Shown piece by piece: positions 1-7,640 of a stretch of 14,640 bases of DNA; the first letter of the stretch is position 1, and every line of letters starts with the position of its first letter. A program made the translations under genes and the position numbers. The DNA lies in assembly GCA_031289285.1 (NCBI GenBank), contig JAITPT010000034.1:1-14640 (forward strand), read 5' to 3'. Origin of the DNA: Puniceicoccales bacterium. GTDB lineage: Bacteria; Verrucomicrobiota; Verrucomicrobiia; Opitutales; UBA953. The notes under the pieces are model-generated. The model was not told the origin of the DNA. It made no database searches and saw only the letters and a program-made list of their open reading frames with translations.

Positions 1-1
1 G

Positions 2-67
2 CAGGGCAGCGACATCTTGGAAAAGATACAGCGAGCACGGGAAAAATTGAAAAAATGTAATGGTTAG
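2..67 (+). CDS. C-terminal end of an unidentified protein (partial)
   Basis: The second plus-strand frame is open from the window edge to a TAG stop and gives 21 residues, beginning QGSDILEKIQRAREKLKK. This looks like a charged amphipathic C-terminal helix. The other plus frames here stop at about the same place and give less protein-like sequence. The family cannot be named from so short a piece. Its presence would explain why no gene starts before 416. The call rests only on composition and could be a chance open frame. Confidence 0.35.
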   Translation, partial: QGSDILEKIQRAREKLKKCNG

Positions 68-134
68 ACAATTAAGAGACGCTACAGTAGCTCATAAGGC
101 AGGAAAGCACTTCCCCACCCCCCACCACGGCAGC

Positions 135-255
135 CACCGCTTTCGCAGACACCGAGACCGCAACAATTTTCGATGACTTCCAGCGCGATGAAAGCGGTGT
201 CGGCGGGCACTGCGCTACGCTCCGCGCCCTCTGCCACCGCACTCCAAAAAAAAGG
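135..255 (+). repeat. Dispersed repeat, family 2 (copy 1)
   Basis: This stretch matches 12789-12906 along its whole length. Shared blocks are CACCGCTTTCGCAG at the left, GAAAGCGGTGTCGGCGGG at 190-207, CTACGCTCCGC, and CCTCTGCCACCGCACTCC near 228-245, ending in an A-run. The order and spacing of the blocks are the same in both copies, with substitutions between them. A third, inverted copy lies at 12936-12998. It sits in the 348-bp non-coding gap between the gene fragment at 2-67 and the esterase. Open frames across it give Arg-rich, unlikely proteins. Confidence 0.75.
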
Positions 256-289
256 CAGCGACCCGTAGAGACGCTGGTGGCGGGCAGGT

Positions 290-328
290 GTGTGCGGACG
301 CACACGCGACACGGGCAAGACGCCTGTG
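290..328. repeat. Two adjacent short hairpins in the esterase upstream region
   Basis: GTGTGCG at 290-296 pairs perfectly with CGCACAC at 299-305. Next to it CACGGGC at 310-316 pairs with GCCTGTG at 322-328 with one wobble or mismatch. The second hairpin has the look of short intergenic repeats common in verrucomicrobial genomes. There is no T-run, so it does not read as an intrinsic terminator. It lies about 90 bp before the chosen esterase start. Confidence 0.4.
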
Positions 329-415
329 CCACACACACGCCGTCCGTATTTTTTTATGTTTTGCATGGCGGCGTGGAACCCATACGTTACCGGACGTGTC
401 CACCACCTTCTCCCA

Positions 416-1399
416 ATGAACCTTCCCAATCCTGAATCGAAATCCGCCGACATCGGCGGCACTACACGACGGCGTTTTCTGCGCCTGCTACCGCTCGCGG
501 CTCTTCTGCCCAGTGCTTGCGTACACGCAAGGCCCGACGACCGCGACCGCGACCGCCATTCTCCGCCGCCGCGACGCGACCCACCGCCGCCACCGCGTCG
601 CGAACCGCCGCCGCCTCCGCCGCGCCACGATGGCCCTCATGCGCGTCACCCTGCCCCGCCGCCGAGGCACGAGCCACCGCGCCATCGCGGGCCGCTTGAG
701 ATTTTTGACGCCGCAGTTTTCCTGAAAGACAATGCTGCGATTTCCTATCGTTTCCTGCGTCCTGAAAATCCCGCGCCACGCGCAAAATATCCGGTCGTGC
801 TTTTCTTGCATGGCGTGGGCGAGCGCGGCAGCGACAACGCCATCCAAGTCCGCAACGGCATCGAGCGTCTTGCGCTGCCTCACATGCGGGCGGCGTTCCC
901 CTGCTATGCGATTGTCCCGCAATGCCCGGTCTCGTCTTTTTGGGGACTCTCGCCCGAGCACCCGCCCCACCGCCACCTCGGCCCGCACCACAAACCCGAC
1001 GCGCTCAACCTCGCCCTCGCACTCGTTGACGATACCCTCCGCAAATACCCCAACGCCGACCCGCACCGCGTCTATGTCATCGGGCTTTCGATGGGCGGCA
1101 TGGCGACCTTCCGCGCGTTGGAGGCGCGACCAAACTTTTTTGCTGCCGCTATCCCGATTTGCGGCGACGGCAACGCCGCTCTCGCCAAACACTACGCAAG
1201 AACACCGGTCTGGATTTTCCACGGCGAGCGCGACACGACTGTCCGCCCTGGTGGCTCGATTCGGATTGAGGCGGCGTTGCGACAGGCAGGCGGACGTCCC
1301 AAGCTCAGCATTTTGCCCGGAGTCGCTCACGCCGCGTGGGAACCCGCGCTCAACGACACGAAAACATGGGAGTGGCTTTTCGCCCAACACCGCCACTAA
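416..1399 (+). CDS. Exported alpha/beta-hydrolase esterase with Pro/Arg/His-rich linker
   Basis: A 327-residue protein. The start at 416 places the N-terminus just before a leader, TRRRFLRLLPLAALLPSAC, with a twin-arginine-like motif. It is followed either by a weak lipobox (PSAC) or by a signal peptidase I site (VHA). An open frame reaches back to 290, but the extra residues come from repeat-like DNA. About 55 residues of almost pure Pro, Arg, His and Asp follow the leader. Then comes a catalytic domain of the dienelactone hydrolase / phospholipase-carboxylesterase / LpqC type. Visible features are LFLHGVGERG (oxyanion region), nucleophile Ser225 in GLSMGG, acid Asp273 in HGERD, and His305 in GVAHAAW. 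The protein probably acts outside the cytoplasm on an ester, perhaps an acylated polysaccharide, but the substrate cannot be read from sequence. The next gene starts 106 bp downstream on the same strand. Confidence 0.85.
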   Translation: MNLPNPESKSADIGGTTRRRFLRLLPLAALLPSACVHARPDDRDRDRHSPPPRRDPPPPPRREPPPPPPRHDGPHARHPAPPPRHEPPRHRGPLEIFDAAVFLKDNAAISYRFLRPENPAPRAKYPVVLFLHGVGERGSDNAIQVRNGIERLALPHMRAAFPCYAIVPQCPVSSFWGLSPEHPPHRHLGPHHKPDALNLALALVDDTLRKYPNADPHRVYVIGLSMGGMATFRALEARPNFFAAAIPICGDGNAALAKHYARTPVWIFHGERDTTVRPGGSIRIEAALRQAGGRPKLSILPGVAHAAWEPALNDTKTWEWLFAQHRH

Positions 1400-1505
1400 A
1401 CGCCGACGCAAACACGCCGCAAAACGTCGCTTTTAACGTCGCATTTTAACATCGCCGTCCCAAGTTTTTTCGTCTTTTTTTTCGTCCTTCCTTCTTCAAA
1501 AAAAC

Positions 1506-1982
1506 ATGCCCGCCATCCTTGATGCGCTCCTTGGAAACAGGCTTGTCTCGTTTTCGGCGGATTGCCTGAAAAACGATGCCTTGTCTGTGCTCGCGGGGCA
1601 AATCGCGCCCTGCCTGCCGGAGGTTGTCCGCGAAGTGTTGGATAAAGAAACGGGCGGTCTCGCGGCGGCGTTTTTGCGACGCGAGGCGGACTTCAACACC
1701 GCGCTGGGTGACGGGCTGGCGGTGCCGCATTTGCGAATAGAGGGGGAAAACGCCCCCCTGTTCACGGCGGTTGGCTGGTCAAAAACGGGTTTGGACTATG
1801 GCGCGGCGGATGGTCTTCCTGTGCATTTGGTTGTGCTCTTTTGCATCCCCGACTCGCGCAAAGACGACTACCTGCGTGAAATGCGCGCTCTCATGCGGGC
1901 GGTTTTGCGCCAAAACATCATTCCCGCCCTCGCCGCCGCGCCAGATTTGGCCGCCGTGCGCAACATCTTGTCGCCCAGCTAA
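1506..1982 (+). CDS. PTS EIIA-like protein (fructose/nitrogen PtsN type), stand-alone
   Basis: A 158-residue cytoplasmic protein with the fold pattern of the PTS EIIA fructose/mannitol/nitrogen family. The best evidence is FLRREADFNTALGDGLAVPH, which matches the family block REx(6)Gx(5)PH. His75 is in the position of the phosphorylated histidine. The typical later strand (LVVLFCIPD) and final helices follow, and the length is normal for a single EIIA domain. EIIA takes phosphate from HPr and passes it to EIIB, or in PtsN acts as a regulator. No EIIB, EIIC, HPr or RpoN gene is in the window, so a regulatory role is more likely than sugar uptake (inference). The leader before the ATG is pyrimidine-rich with no Shine-Dalgarno. 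The stop lies 2 bp from the stop of the convergent metallophosphoesterase gene. Confidence 0.85.
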   Translation: MPAILDALLGNRLVSFSADCLKNDALSVLAGQIAPCLPEVVREVLDKETGGLAAAFLRREADFNTALGDGLAVPHLRIEGENAPLFTAVGWSKTGLDYGAADGLPVHLVVLFCIPDSRKDDYLREMRALMRAVLRQNIIPALAAAPDLAAVRNILSPS

Positions 1983-1984
1983 GT

Positions 1985-3418
1985 TCACAACGCGCCTATC
2001 CATGCGCGTTTGGATTGTTTGCCGTAATGGTCAATGGCGCGGATGGTGGCGTAGAGAGGGGCGACGGCGGGAAGTTTCTTGAAAACTGCCTCCACGGTTT
2101 TGGGCTGGTCGGAGGACAAGTAGTAGAAGGAAAACGGGCCACGCGAGGCGAGAGGTTTTGCGACAAGGTTTGCAGCGGAGTTTGCGGCGGGCGTCTCCAA
2201 CTCACTCAAAACGAAACCGGAGCTACCGCCATGCGGTTTGCCGTGAAAAACATCTACTTGGTAGCGCAGCACGGAGAGCGCGGGTTGCGCTTGCGGAATG
2301 GTGAGTGTGAGACCGCCGCTCGTTTTTTTGACCACGGGCGGCAGGGCGACATCGAACTCTGGTGTGGCAGGTTTCGGGCTGTTGGCGCGGTAGGCGAAAC
2401 GCGAGCCGTCATGCGGGGCGGCGACAATCCAGCGGGGCAAGATTTCCACATCGCGACGCACATCCCAACGTTGGATTTCGACATCGCCGGTGGAGAGGAC
2501 GGAGACAACAACGCCGTCGCTAATCTCGTCGTAGCGTCCGGGCTTGTTAGTCGGTTTTCCGTCGCGGTCGGTCACGCCTTCTTCGATGTCGGCACTGATG
2601 TTGTCGTTGTTGGTGATGCGCCCGTCGTTGACAGCGGTAAAAGTGCCTTGCCAAATAGAAGTGTGATTGGTGAGCGGCGCGTGTGAGTGCCCAGAAAAAA
2701 GAATTGCCTGCGGGTATTTATCGAAGATGCCGTCGAGGTGATTTGCGGCGTGCCAGTGGCGCGAGCCGTAACAGGTAGCAGGGGCAGGGATGTGCGCAAA
2801 AACAAAAATCGGTTTGCCCGGAAACTTTGCAGCGGCGTCGGCGAGATGTTTGCGTAAAAACTCGCGGGTCTCTTTGTTATAGACAATCGGTGTCCGCGAG
2901 CCAGTCATACCGACCGAGATAAACGGAAAACCCTTTATTTGCGTGTATTCATTGTGTGGCTGACCGACGCGGTGCAGGTAATACGCCAGCGGGTCACGGC
3001 GCGAATGGTAATCGTGATTACCCGTTATGAAACGCACCGGAATGTTAGCGGGGAAGTTCGCGGGGTCGCGAAAAATCGCGAGCAGTTTGTCATACTCGGC
3101 ATTCGTCGCGGAGTTTGTGATGTCGCCCACGACAAAGAGTCGGTCGAGTGGTGCCTTCGTCGCCAACACTTGCAAAGCGCGAGCAGTGAACTGTGCCGCC
3201 TTGCCGTGCCCGATGTGCGTGTCGGAGATACACGCGAAACGCAAAGGCGCGGCGGACGGCGCGGCAGGTGCGGCGGCGGCTTCGAGTTTGCGCAAAATCA
3301 GCGGTGCGCCCGATGCGCCGATAATTCCGGCGGTGCCGAGGACACCTGCTTTGCGCAAAAAACTTCTTCTGGTTTCGCCATTTTTCCCAACGGCAGGAGT
3401 AGTGTTTTCAAGGTTCAT
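1985..3418 (-). CDS. Tat-exported calcineurin-like metallophosphoesterase
   Basis: A 477-residue protein. The N-terminus carries ETRRSFLRKAGVLGTAG, a clear twin-arginine leader, then an Ala/Pro linker to about residue 58. The metallophosphoesterase motifs are complete: SDTH (Asp66, His68), GD (Asp99), GNHD (Asn134, His135), FAHIP (His209) and GHSH (His244, His246). These ligands bind the two-metal centre that hydrolyses phosphomonoesters or diesters. After about residue 330 comes a beta-rich C-terminal region, ending in ATIRAIDHYGKQSKRAW, that resembles the Ig/fibronectin-like domains often attached to exported members. It lies 59 bp downstream of another metallophosphoesterase gene on the same strand, so the two may be cotranscribed. 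The substrate is unknown; extracellular phosphate release is a reasonable guess. No Shine-Dalgarno is seen before the ATG. Confidence 0.9.
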   Translation of the reverse strand: MNLENTTPAVGKNGETRRSFLRKAGVLGTAGIIGASGAPLILRKLEAAAAPAAPSAAPLRFACISDTHIGHGKAAQFTARALQVLATKAPLDRLFVVGDITNSATNAEYDKLLAIFRDPANFPANIPVRFITGNHDYHSRRDPLAYYLHRVGQPHNEYTQIKGFPFISVGMTGSRTPIVYNKETREFLRKHLADAAAKFPGKPIFVFAHIPAPATCYGSRHWHAANHLDGIFDKYPQAILFSGHSHAPLTNHTSIWQGTFTAVNDGRITNNDNISADIEEGVTDRDGKPTNKPGRYDEISDGVVVSVLSTGDVEIQRWDVRRDVEILPRWIVAAPHDGSRFAYRANSPKPATPEFDVALPPVVKKTSGGLTLTIPQAQPALSVLRYQVDVFHGKPHGGSSGFVLSELETPAANSAANLVAKPLASRGPFSFYYLSSDQPKTVEAVFKKLPAVAPLYATIRAIDHYGKQSKRAWIGAL

Positions 3419-3477
3419 AGAGAAAGAGAGAGATGTGATATGATGCGATGCGAAGTGGCGAAAACGTTTTTCCCATA

Positions 3478-4590
3478 TTAATTCCGTCTTGCTTTTGGTG
3501 GAGGCGGCGGCGGAGTAAATGATTGCGGATAAGTCACTTTATAGAGCGAGTCGCCCTTGGTCGTGCGGACCCATGTATCGAACTCGCGCTTGCCTTCTTT
3601 CAAAATCAACACCCGCGAGCCAGCACCGATTTTATTGTAAGTGTTTTCGTTGTGACCGCTCCAGCGGCAATACCCAAGCGAGACACCCGCGAGCAACCCA
3701 ATATAATCGTTGTCGTGGTCGTGTCCGACGAATGCGCCCATGACATCGCGTCCTTCAACAAACGCGGCGAACATCCCTGTATTAAGATAACCAGCGCATT
3801 CTTTCTCGGCGCGAGTTCCGAAAAACGGTGCCTTTTTAATATAGTTTCTATCGCTCGGTTTTGTGTCGAAGAGCAATGAATGTTCGTGTAGCGGAATATG
3901 AAAAAATGCCAGCGAAGGAAGTGGTTTCCCGCCGTTCGCCGCCGTCAATTCGCGACTCTTTTCGCGATACCAATTTACTTGTGAAAATCGAATATAATCG
4001 TAGCCGAGCCGCGTTCTCCCATCTCTGGCGTAAGCGTTTGAGTCGAGGCACCAAATTGCTGCCGCTGTTTTGCCATCTTTGCCTGCGATTTTCAAAACGT
4101 AAGTGCCGCTTCCCGGAAACTCCGCCGGGCCAGCCTCCGCGAGACACAAGGGTTTTTCCGCCGCGTAGGCGATGATTTGCTTGCGGCTTAAATCGTGTTC
4201 CTCGTCGTGGTTGCCAAGGACAACTGCGTAGGGGATTTTCAAACTTTCCGGCACACCGTAAAGGTCGTCCATGCCGCGTTTTTGCGGGCGCATAACAACA
4301 TTATCGCCAGTGAAAACAACGAGGTCGGGTTTTTCCGCCTCAAGCGCACTGCGGATATTGTCGAGCGTGACCTGGGCACCCGGGCGAAGTTTGCCAGCTT
4401 TGTCTCTGTTGATTCGGTAATGCGTATCCGAAAACTGCACGATTTTGAAGGTGCCGTCTTCGCGAAAACGCAGTGCCGGTTTGGCGGGCGCGGTTTCGGC
4501 AGCAGCTGCAGCAACAGTAGCACACACGCAAATCGCGCCAAACGACGCGAGTGTCTGTTTGAAAAACTTCCTAAGAAAGAGAGGACGCAT
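3478..4590 (-). CDS. Sec-exported metallophosphoesterase (purple acid phosphatase-like/Dcr2-type)
   Basis: A 370-residue protein with a basic N-terminus and a hydrophobic stretch (about residues 13-31, ending VAAAAAE) typical of a Sec signal peptide. The mature part begins RFREDGTFKIVQFSDTH. The metal-binding motifs are FSDTH (Asp55, His57), GDN (Asp96), GNHDEEH (Asn127, His128), FFHIPLHE (His231) and GHDHDND (His290, His292). The GNHDEE and GHDHDND forms are characteristic of the bacterial relatives of yeast Dcr2 and plant PAP28/29. The C-terminus ends in a run of six prolines followed by basic residues. Upstream of the ATG there is AAGGCGG about 4 bases before the start, one of the few Shine-Dalgarno-like sequences in the window. 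It is probably the first gene of a two-gene unit with 1985-3418. The two proteins are only distantly related, so this is not a recent tandem duplication. Confidence 0.88.
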   Translation of the reverse strand: MRPLFLRKFFKQTLASFGAICVCATVAAAAAETAPAKPALRFREDGTFKIVQFSDTHYRINRDKAGKLRPGAQVTLDNIRSALEAEKPDLVVFTGDNVVMRPQKRGMDDLYGVPESLKIPYAVVLGNHDEEHDLSRKQIIAYAAEKPLCLAEAGPAEFPGSGTYVLKIAGKDGKTAAAIWCLDSNAYARDGRTRLGYDYIRFSQVNWYREKSRELTAANGGKPLPSLAFFHIPLHEHSLLFDTKPSDRNYIKKAPFFGTRAEKECAGYLNTGMFAAFVEGRDVMGAFVGHDHDNDYIGLLAGVSLGYCRWSGHNENTYNKIGAGSRVLILKEGKREFDTWVRTTKGDSLYKVTYPQSFTPPPPPPKARRN

Positions 4591-4644
4591 AAGCCGCCTT
4601 AGAAACGCCCCGCCGCAAAAAGTTCCCCCAGCCGCCGAACGCGA

Positions 4645-4746
4645 TGGTGGTGGTGGCGGTGGTGGTGGTGGTGGTGCTGGTGGTGGTGGCGGTGGTGGTG
4701 GCGGTGGTGGTGGTGGTGCTGCTGGTGGTGGTGGTGGTGCTGCTGC
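4645..4746 (+). repeat. (GGT)n-type triplet array
   Basis: About 34 triplets of GGT with occasional GGC and GCT interruptions form a strongly G-rich plus strand. Closely spaced GG runs of this kind can form G-quadruplexes (known property of GGT repeats; formation here is inference). It begins 55 bp from the start of the divergent metallophosphoesterase gene and lies about 280 bp before clpC. A long array of this kind is prone to copy-number slippage. Confidence 0.9.
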
Positions 4747-4747
4747 G

Positions 4748-4801
4748 ATAGGTCCTATAGGTCGTATAGGTCCTATAGGTCGTATAGGTCCTATAGGTCC
4801 T
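4748..4801 (+). repeat. Six-copy 9-bp tandem repeat
   Basis: Six exact-length copies of ATAGGTCCT or ATAGGTCGT run without gaps in the order CCT, CGT, CCT, CGT, CCT, CCT. The alternation suggests that an 18-bp pair was the unit of duplication. It directly follows the GGT array. Similar TATAGGTCC-type arrays are known between genes in environmental bacteria; no function is established. Confidence 0.9.
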
Positions 4802-4820
4802 ATTTCCCCAGCCTCCGCCG

Positions 4821-4890
4821 CTCAGTCCGTGTGTGTCCGTGTGTGTCCGTGTAAGTCCGTGTAAGTCCGTGCCCGTCCGTGCCCGCCCGC
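4821..4890 (+). repeat. Seven-unit 10-bp tandem repeat
   Basis: Seven 10-bp units share GTCCGT or a close variant: CTCAGTCCGT, GTGTGTCCGT twice, GTAAGTCCGT twice, GCCCGTCCGT and GCCCGCCCGC. The unit drifts gradually from left to right and then dissolves into C/G-rich DNA at about 4890-4925. No hairpin is formed within a unit. This array, the 9-bp array and the GGT array together fill most of the 434-bp gap between the metallophosphoesterase and clpC. No promoter could be placed with confidence in the remaining 4891-5024. Confidence 0.88.
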
Positions 4891-5024
4891 CGCCCCTGCC
4901 CCCGCCGCCGCCCCTGCTGCCGCGCCATTAGCTCTCGACACTACCGCCTCTCGCTGCCATAAGATCGCCTCCGCAATTTCACGCGCCCGCGCGCAAGCGC
5001 ATCGCACACCGTTTTTACGCAATC

Positions 5025-7562
5025 ATGGAATCCAATCTCACACCACGCGCTCAGCAAATACTCGCGCTCGCACGGCAGGAAGCCCTGCGCCTCGACCACT
5101 CCTACGTCGGCACCGAACACCTCCTCCTCGGCATCTTGCGCCTTGGCGAAGGGGTCGCCGTCAACGCACTCGAGAAACTCGGCGTTGACCTCGATATGGT
5201 GCGCCTCACCGTCGAAAAAGAAGTCGGCGAAAGCGGCACCGCCCCCGAAAGCTCGCACGATAACATCCCCTACACGTCTCGCGCGAAGCGGGTCGTCCAC
5301 ACCCTCGCCGCCCGCGAGGCGAAGGCACTCAACCACTCCTACATCGGCACCGAGCACCTCCTCCTCGCCCTGCTCGCCGAGGGCGATGGCGTCGCCGCCC
5401 GCGTCCTCAAAAACCTCGGCCTCGAGCTCGACAAAGTGCGCAAAGCCGTGATGACCGAGCTTGACCCCATGAACCGCCATCCGGGCAACGACACCGCCAC
5501 CGCCTCCACCGGCGCAGGCGACGACACACGCAGCTCGTCACGTGCGTCCGCCCTCAAAGCCTTCGGGCGCGACCTCACCGAGCTTGCCAAAAACGGTTCG
5601 CTCGACCCCGTTGTCGGGCGCAAAAACGAAATCCGCCGCGTCATCCAAATCCTCGCCCGCCGCACCAAAAACAACCCCATCCTCATCGGCGAAGCGGGCG
5701 TCGGCAAAACCGCAATCGTCGAGGGTCTCGCGCAAGAAATCGCTTCCGCCAACGTCCCCGACATCCTCCTCTCCAAGCGCGTCGTCGTCCTCGACCTCGC
5801 CCTCGTCGTCGCGGGCACCAAGTATCGCGGGCAGTTTGAGGAGCGCATGAAAAACATCATGGACGAGGTTCGCCGCAATAAGAACGTCATCCTCTTCATT
5901 GACGAGATGCACACCATCGTCGGCGCGGGTGCGGCAGAGGGCACGATGGACGCCTCGAACATTTTCAAACCCGCGCTCTCTCGCGCCGAGATGCAAGTCA
6001 TCGGTGCCACTACGCTCGGCGAGTTCCGCAAACACATCGAGAAAGACACCGCGCTCGAACGCCGTTTCCAGTCTGTCCTCGTCAACCCCGCCAGCGTCGA
6101 AGACAGCATCGCCATCTTGCGCGGCGTCCGCATCAAATACGAAGAGCACCACAAATGCGAATACACCGACGAGGCCATCGAGACCGCCGTCAAACTCTCC
6201 GACCGCTACATCACGGGGCGGCACCTACCCGATAAGGCGATTGACGTGCTCGACGAGGCCGGTGCGCGCGCCCGCATCGAAGCCTACAAACGCCCGCCCG
6301 AGCTTGAGACCTTCCAGAAACAGGTCGAAGCCGTCAACGCCCGCAAAGAAAAAGCCGTCGCCAAACAAGACTTCGAGGGCGCTGCCAAGTGCCGCGACGA
6401 GGAGCAAAAAATCCGTGCCGAGCGCGACACGGCGATAGAGAGCTGGCGCAAAAACCGCAGCCAAGAAAGCGTCACCGTCAACGCCGATGTCATTTTCAAA
6501 ATCGTCTCCGATTGGACGGGCATTCCGCTCGAGCGCATGGAGAAAAAAGAGACGCGCAAACTCCTCGAGCTTGAGGCCGAGCTACAAAGTGCCGTCATCG
6601 GGCAAGACCGCGCCTGCGAGGTCATCGCCCGCGCTTTGCGCCGCAGCCGCGCCGACCTCAAAGACCCGAAGCGCCCCATCGGCTCCTTCCTCTTCCTCGG
6701 CCCCACCGGCGTCGGCAAAACACTCCTCGTCAAAACACTCGCCGAGCGCGTCTTCGCGGACGCCAAGGCGCTCGTCCAAATTGACATGTCGGAATACATG
6801 GAGAAGTTCACCGTCTCGCGCCTCGTCGGCTCGCCTCCGGGCTACATCGGCTACGAGGAAGGCGGCCAACTCACCGAGGCCGTCCGCCGCAAACCCTACT
6901 CCGTCATCCTCCTCGACGAGGTGGAAAAAGCCCACCCCGACGTGCTCCAGCTTCTCCTGCAAGTGCTCGAAGACGGGCGGCTCACCGACTCGCTCGGGCG
7001 CACCGTGGACTTCCGCAACACCATCCTCATCATGACATCCAACGTCGGCGCAGACGTCCTCCAACGCAACAACGCGATGGGCTTCGACGTCGGCCTCGAC
7101 GCCGAGCGCGACTTCGCCCGCGTGAAAACCAAAATCCTCGACGAGACAAAGCGCGTCTTCCGCCCCGAGTTTCTAAACCGCCTCTCGGAGATTGTCATTT
7201 TCTCGCCGCTCTCAAAAGAGAACCTCGGCCTCATCGTTGACCTCGAGCTTGCTAAGGTTTCCAAGCGGCTCGCCGAGCGCGACATCGTCCTCAACATCAC
7301 GCCCGAGGCGCGTGCGTTCCTACTCGAGAAAGGCTACGACGAGAAATACGGCGCCCGCCCGCTGCGCCGCGCCATCGAGCGTTTCCTCGAAGACCCGCTC
7401 GCCGAACGCATCATCCGTGGCGATTTGGACAAGGGCGACCACCCAGTAACCGTAGGCGTCGCGCCGAAAAAAGAAGACGTGCCGGACGACGAGGGCGGGC
7501 TAACTTTCGTGCAACCCGCGCCTGCCGCCCGCCGCCGCACCGCCACGCCGCCGTCGGCCTAA
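5025..7562 (+). CDS. clpC: ClpC, AAA+ unfoldase subunit of the ClpCP protease
   Basis: An 845-residue protein of normal ClpC length. Two Clp N repeats come first (about residues 3-65 and 80-145, each with HSYVGTEHLLL or HSYIGTEHLLL). AAA domain 1 has Walker A GEAGVGKT (222-229), pore loop GTKYRG and Walker B FIDE (Asp293, Glu294). A UVR/coiled-coil middle region (about 435-470, with KAVAKQDFEGAAKCRDEE) is the diagnostic ClpC feature that separates it from ClpB and ClpA. AAA domain 2 has Walker A GPTGVGKT (559-566), pore loop GYIGY, Walker B LLDE (Asp631, Glu632) and the C-terminal D2 domain with YGARPLRRAIE. It unfolds substrates in the cytoplasm and feeds them to ClpP. No ctsR, mcsA or mcsB, the Firmicutes clpC operon partners, is adjacent. 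The start has no Shine-Dalgarno. recD2 follows after 78 bp. Confidence 0.97.
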   Translation: MESNLTPRAQQILALARQEALRLDHSYVGTEHLLLGILRLGEGVAVNALEKLGVDLDMVRLTVEKEVGESGTAPESSHDNIPYTSRAKRVVHTLAAREAKALNHSYIGTEHLLLALLAEGDGVAARVLKNLGLELDKVRKAVMTELDPMNRHPGNDTATASTGAGDDTRSSSRASALKAFGRDLTELAKNGSLDPVVGRKNEIRRVIQILARRTKNNPILIGEAGVGKTAIVEGLAQEIASANVPDILLSKRVVVLDLALVVAGTKYRGQFEERMKNIMDEVRRNKNVILFIDEMHTIVGAGAAEGTMDASNIFKPALSRAEMQVIGATTLGEFRKHIEKDTALERRFQSVLVNPASVEDSIAILRGVRIKYEEHHKCEYTDEAIETAVKLSDRYITGRHLPDKAIDVLDEAGARARIEAYKRPPELETFQKQVEAVNARKEKAVAKQDFEGAAKCRDEEQKIRAERDTAIESWRKNRSQESVTVNADVIFKIVSDWTGIPLERMEKKETRKLLELEAELQSAVIGQDRACEVIARALRRSRADLKDPKRPIGSFLFLGPTGVGKTLLVKTLAERVFADAKALVQIDMSEYMEKFTVSRLVGSPPGYIGYEEGGQLTEAVRRKPYSVILLDEVEKAHPDVLQLLLQVLEDGRLTDSLGRTVDFRNTILIMTSNVGADVLQRNNAMGFDVGLDAERDFARVKTKILDETKRVFRPEFLNRLSEIVIFSPLSKENLGLIVDLELAKVSKRLAERDIVLNITPEARAFLLEKGYDEKYGARPLRRAIERFLEDPLAERIIRGDLDKGDHPVTVGVAPKKEDVPDDEGGLTFVQPAPAARRRTATPPSA

Positions 7563-7640
7563 AGCGCACGGGGGCGCGTCGCCGTTTCGCAGCCGCGCCT
7601 CCCTCTCCCCTCATCTCACGTCGCCGCGCCAACGCCCGCC

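Noticed and set aside
290..415. N-terminal extension of the esterase
   Set aside because: The in-frame ATG at 290 lies in hairpin-repeat DNA, and the extra 42 residues would put the twin-arginine leader in the middle of the protein.
488..1411. Long open frame on the minus strand opposite the esterase
   Set aside because: GC-rich codon bias keeps the antisense frame open. The plus-strand frame has the catalytic triad in order and a leader; the minus frame shows no motif.
1455..1500. T-rich stretch after the esterase as an intrinsic terminator
   Set aside because: There are T-runs but no stable GC hairpin directly before them. The preceding AACGTCGC-TTTT motifs are direct, not inverted, repeats.
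4445..4864. Open frame reading as poly-glycine followed by collagen-like Gly-Pro-Ile/Gly-Arg-Ile triplets
   Set aside because: The start lies antisense inside the metallophosphoesterase gene, and the glycine and Gly-x-y parts are direct results of the GGT and 9-bp DNA arrays. The frame then runs into the 10-bp array. No sign of a real protein beyond the repeats.
4748..4890. Possible CRISPR array
   Set aside because: The units are 9 and 10 bp, contiguous, with no unique spacers and no cas genes nearby.
5339..7300. Long antisense and alternative-frame open stretches in clpC
   Set aside because: They are shadows of the strong C-ending codon use of clpC, rich in Ser/Arg/Ala or Asp/Glu/Val, without motifs.
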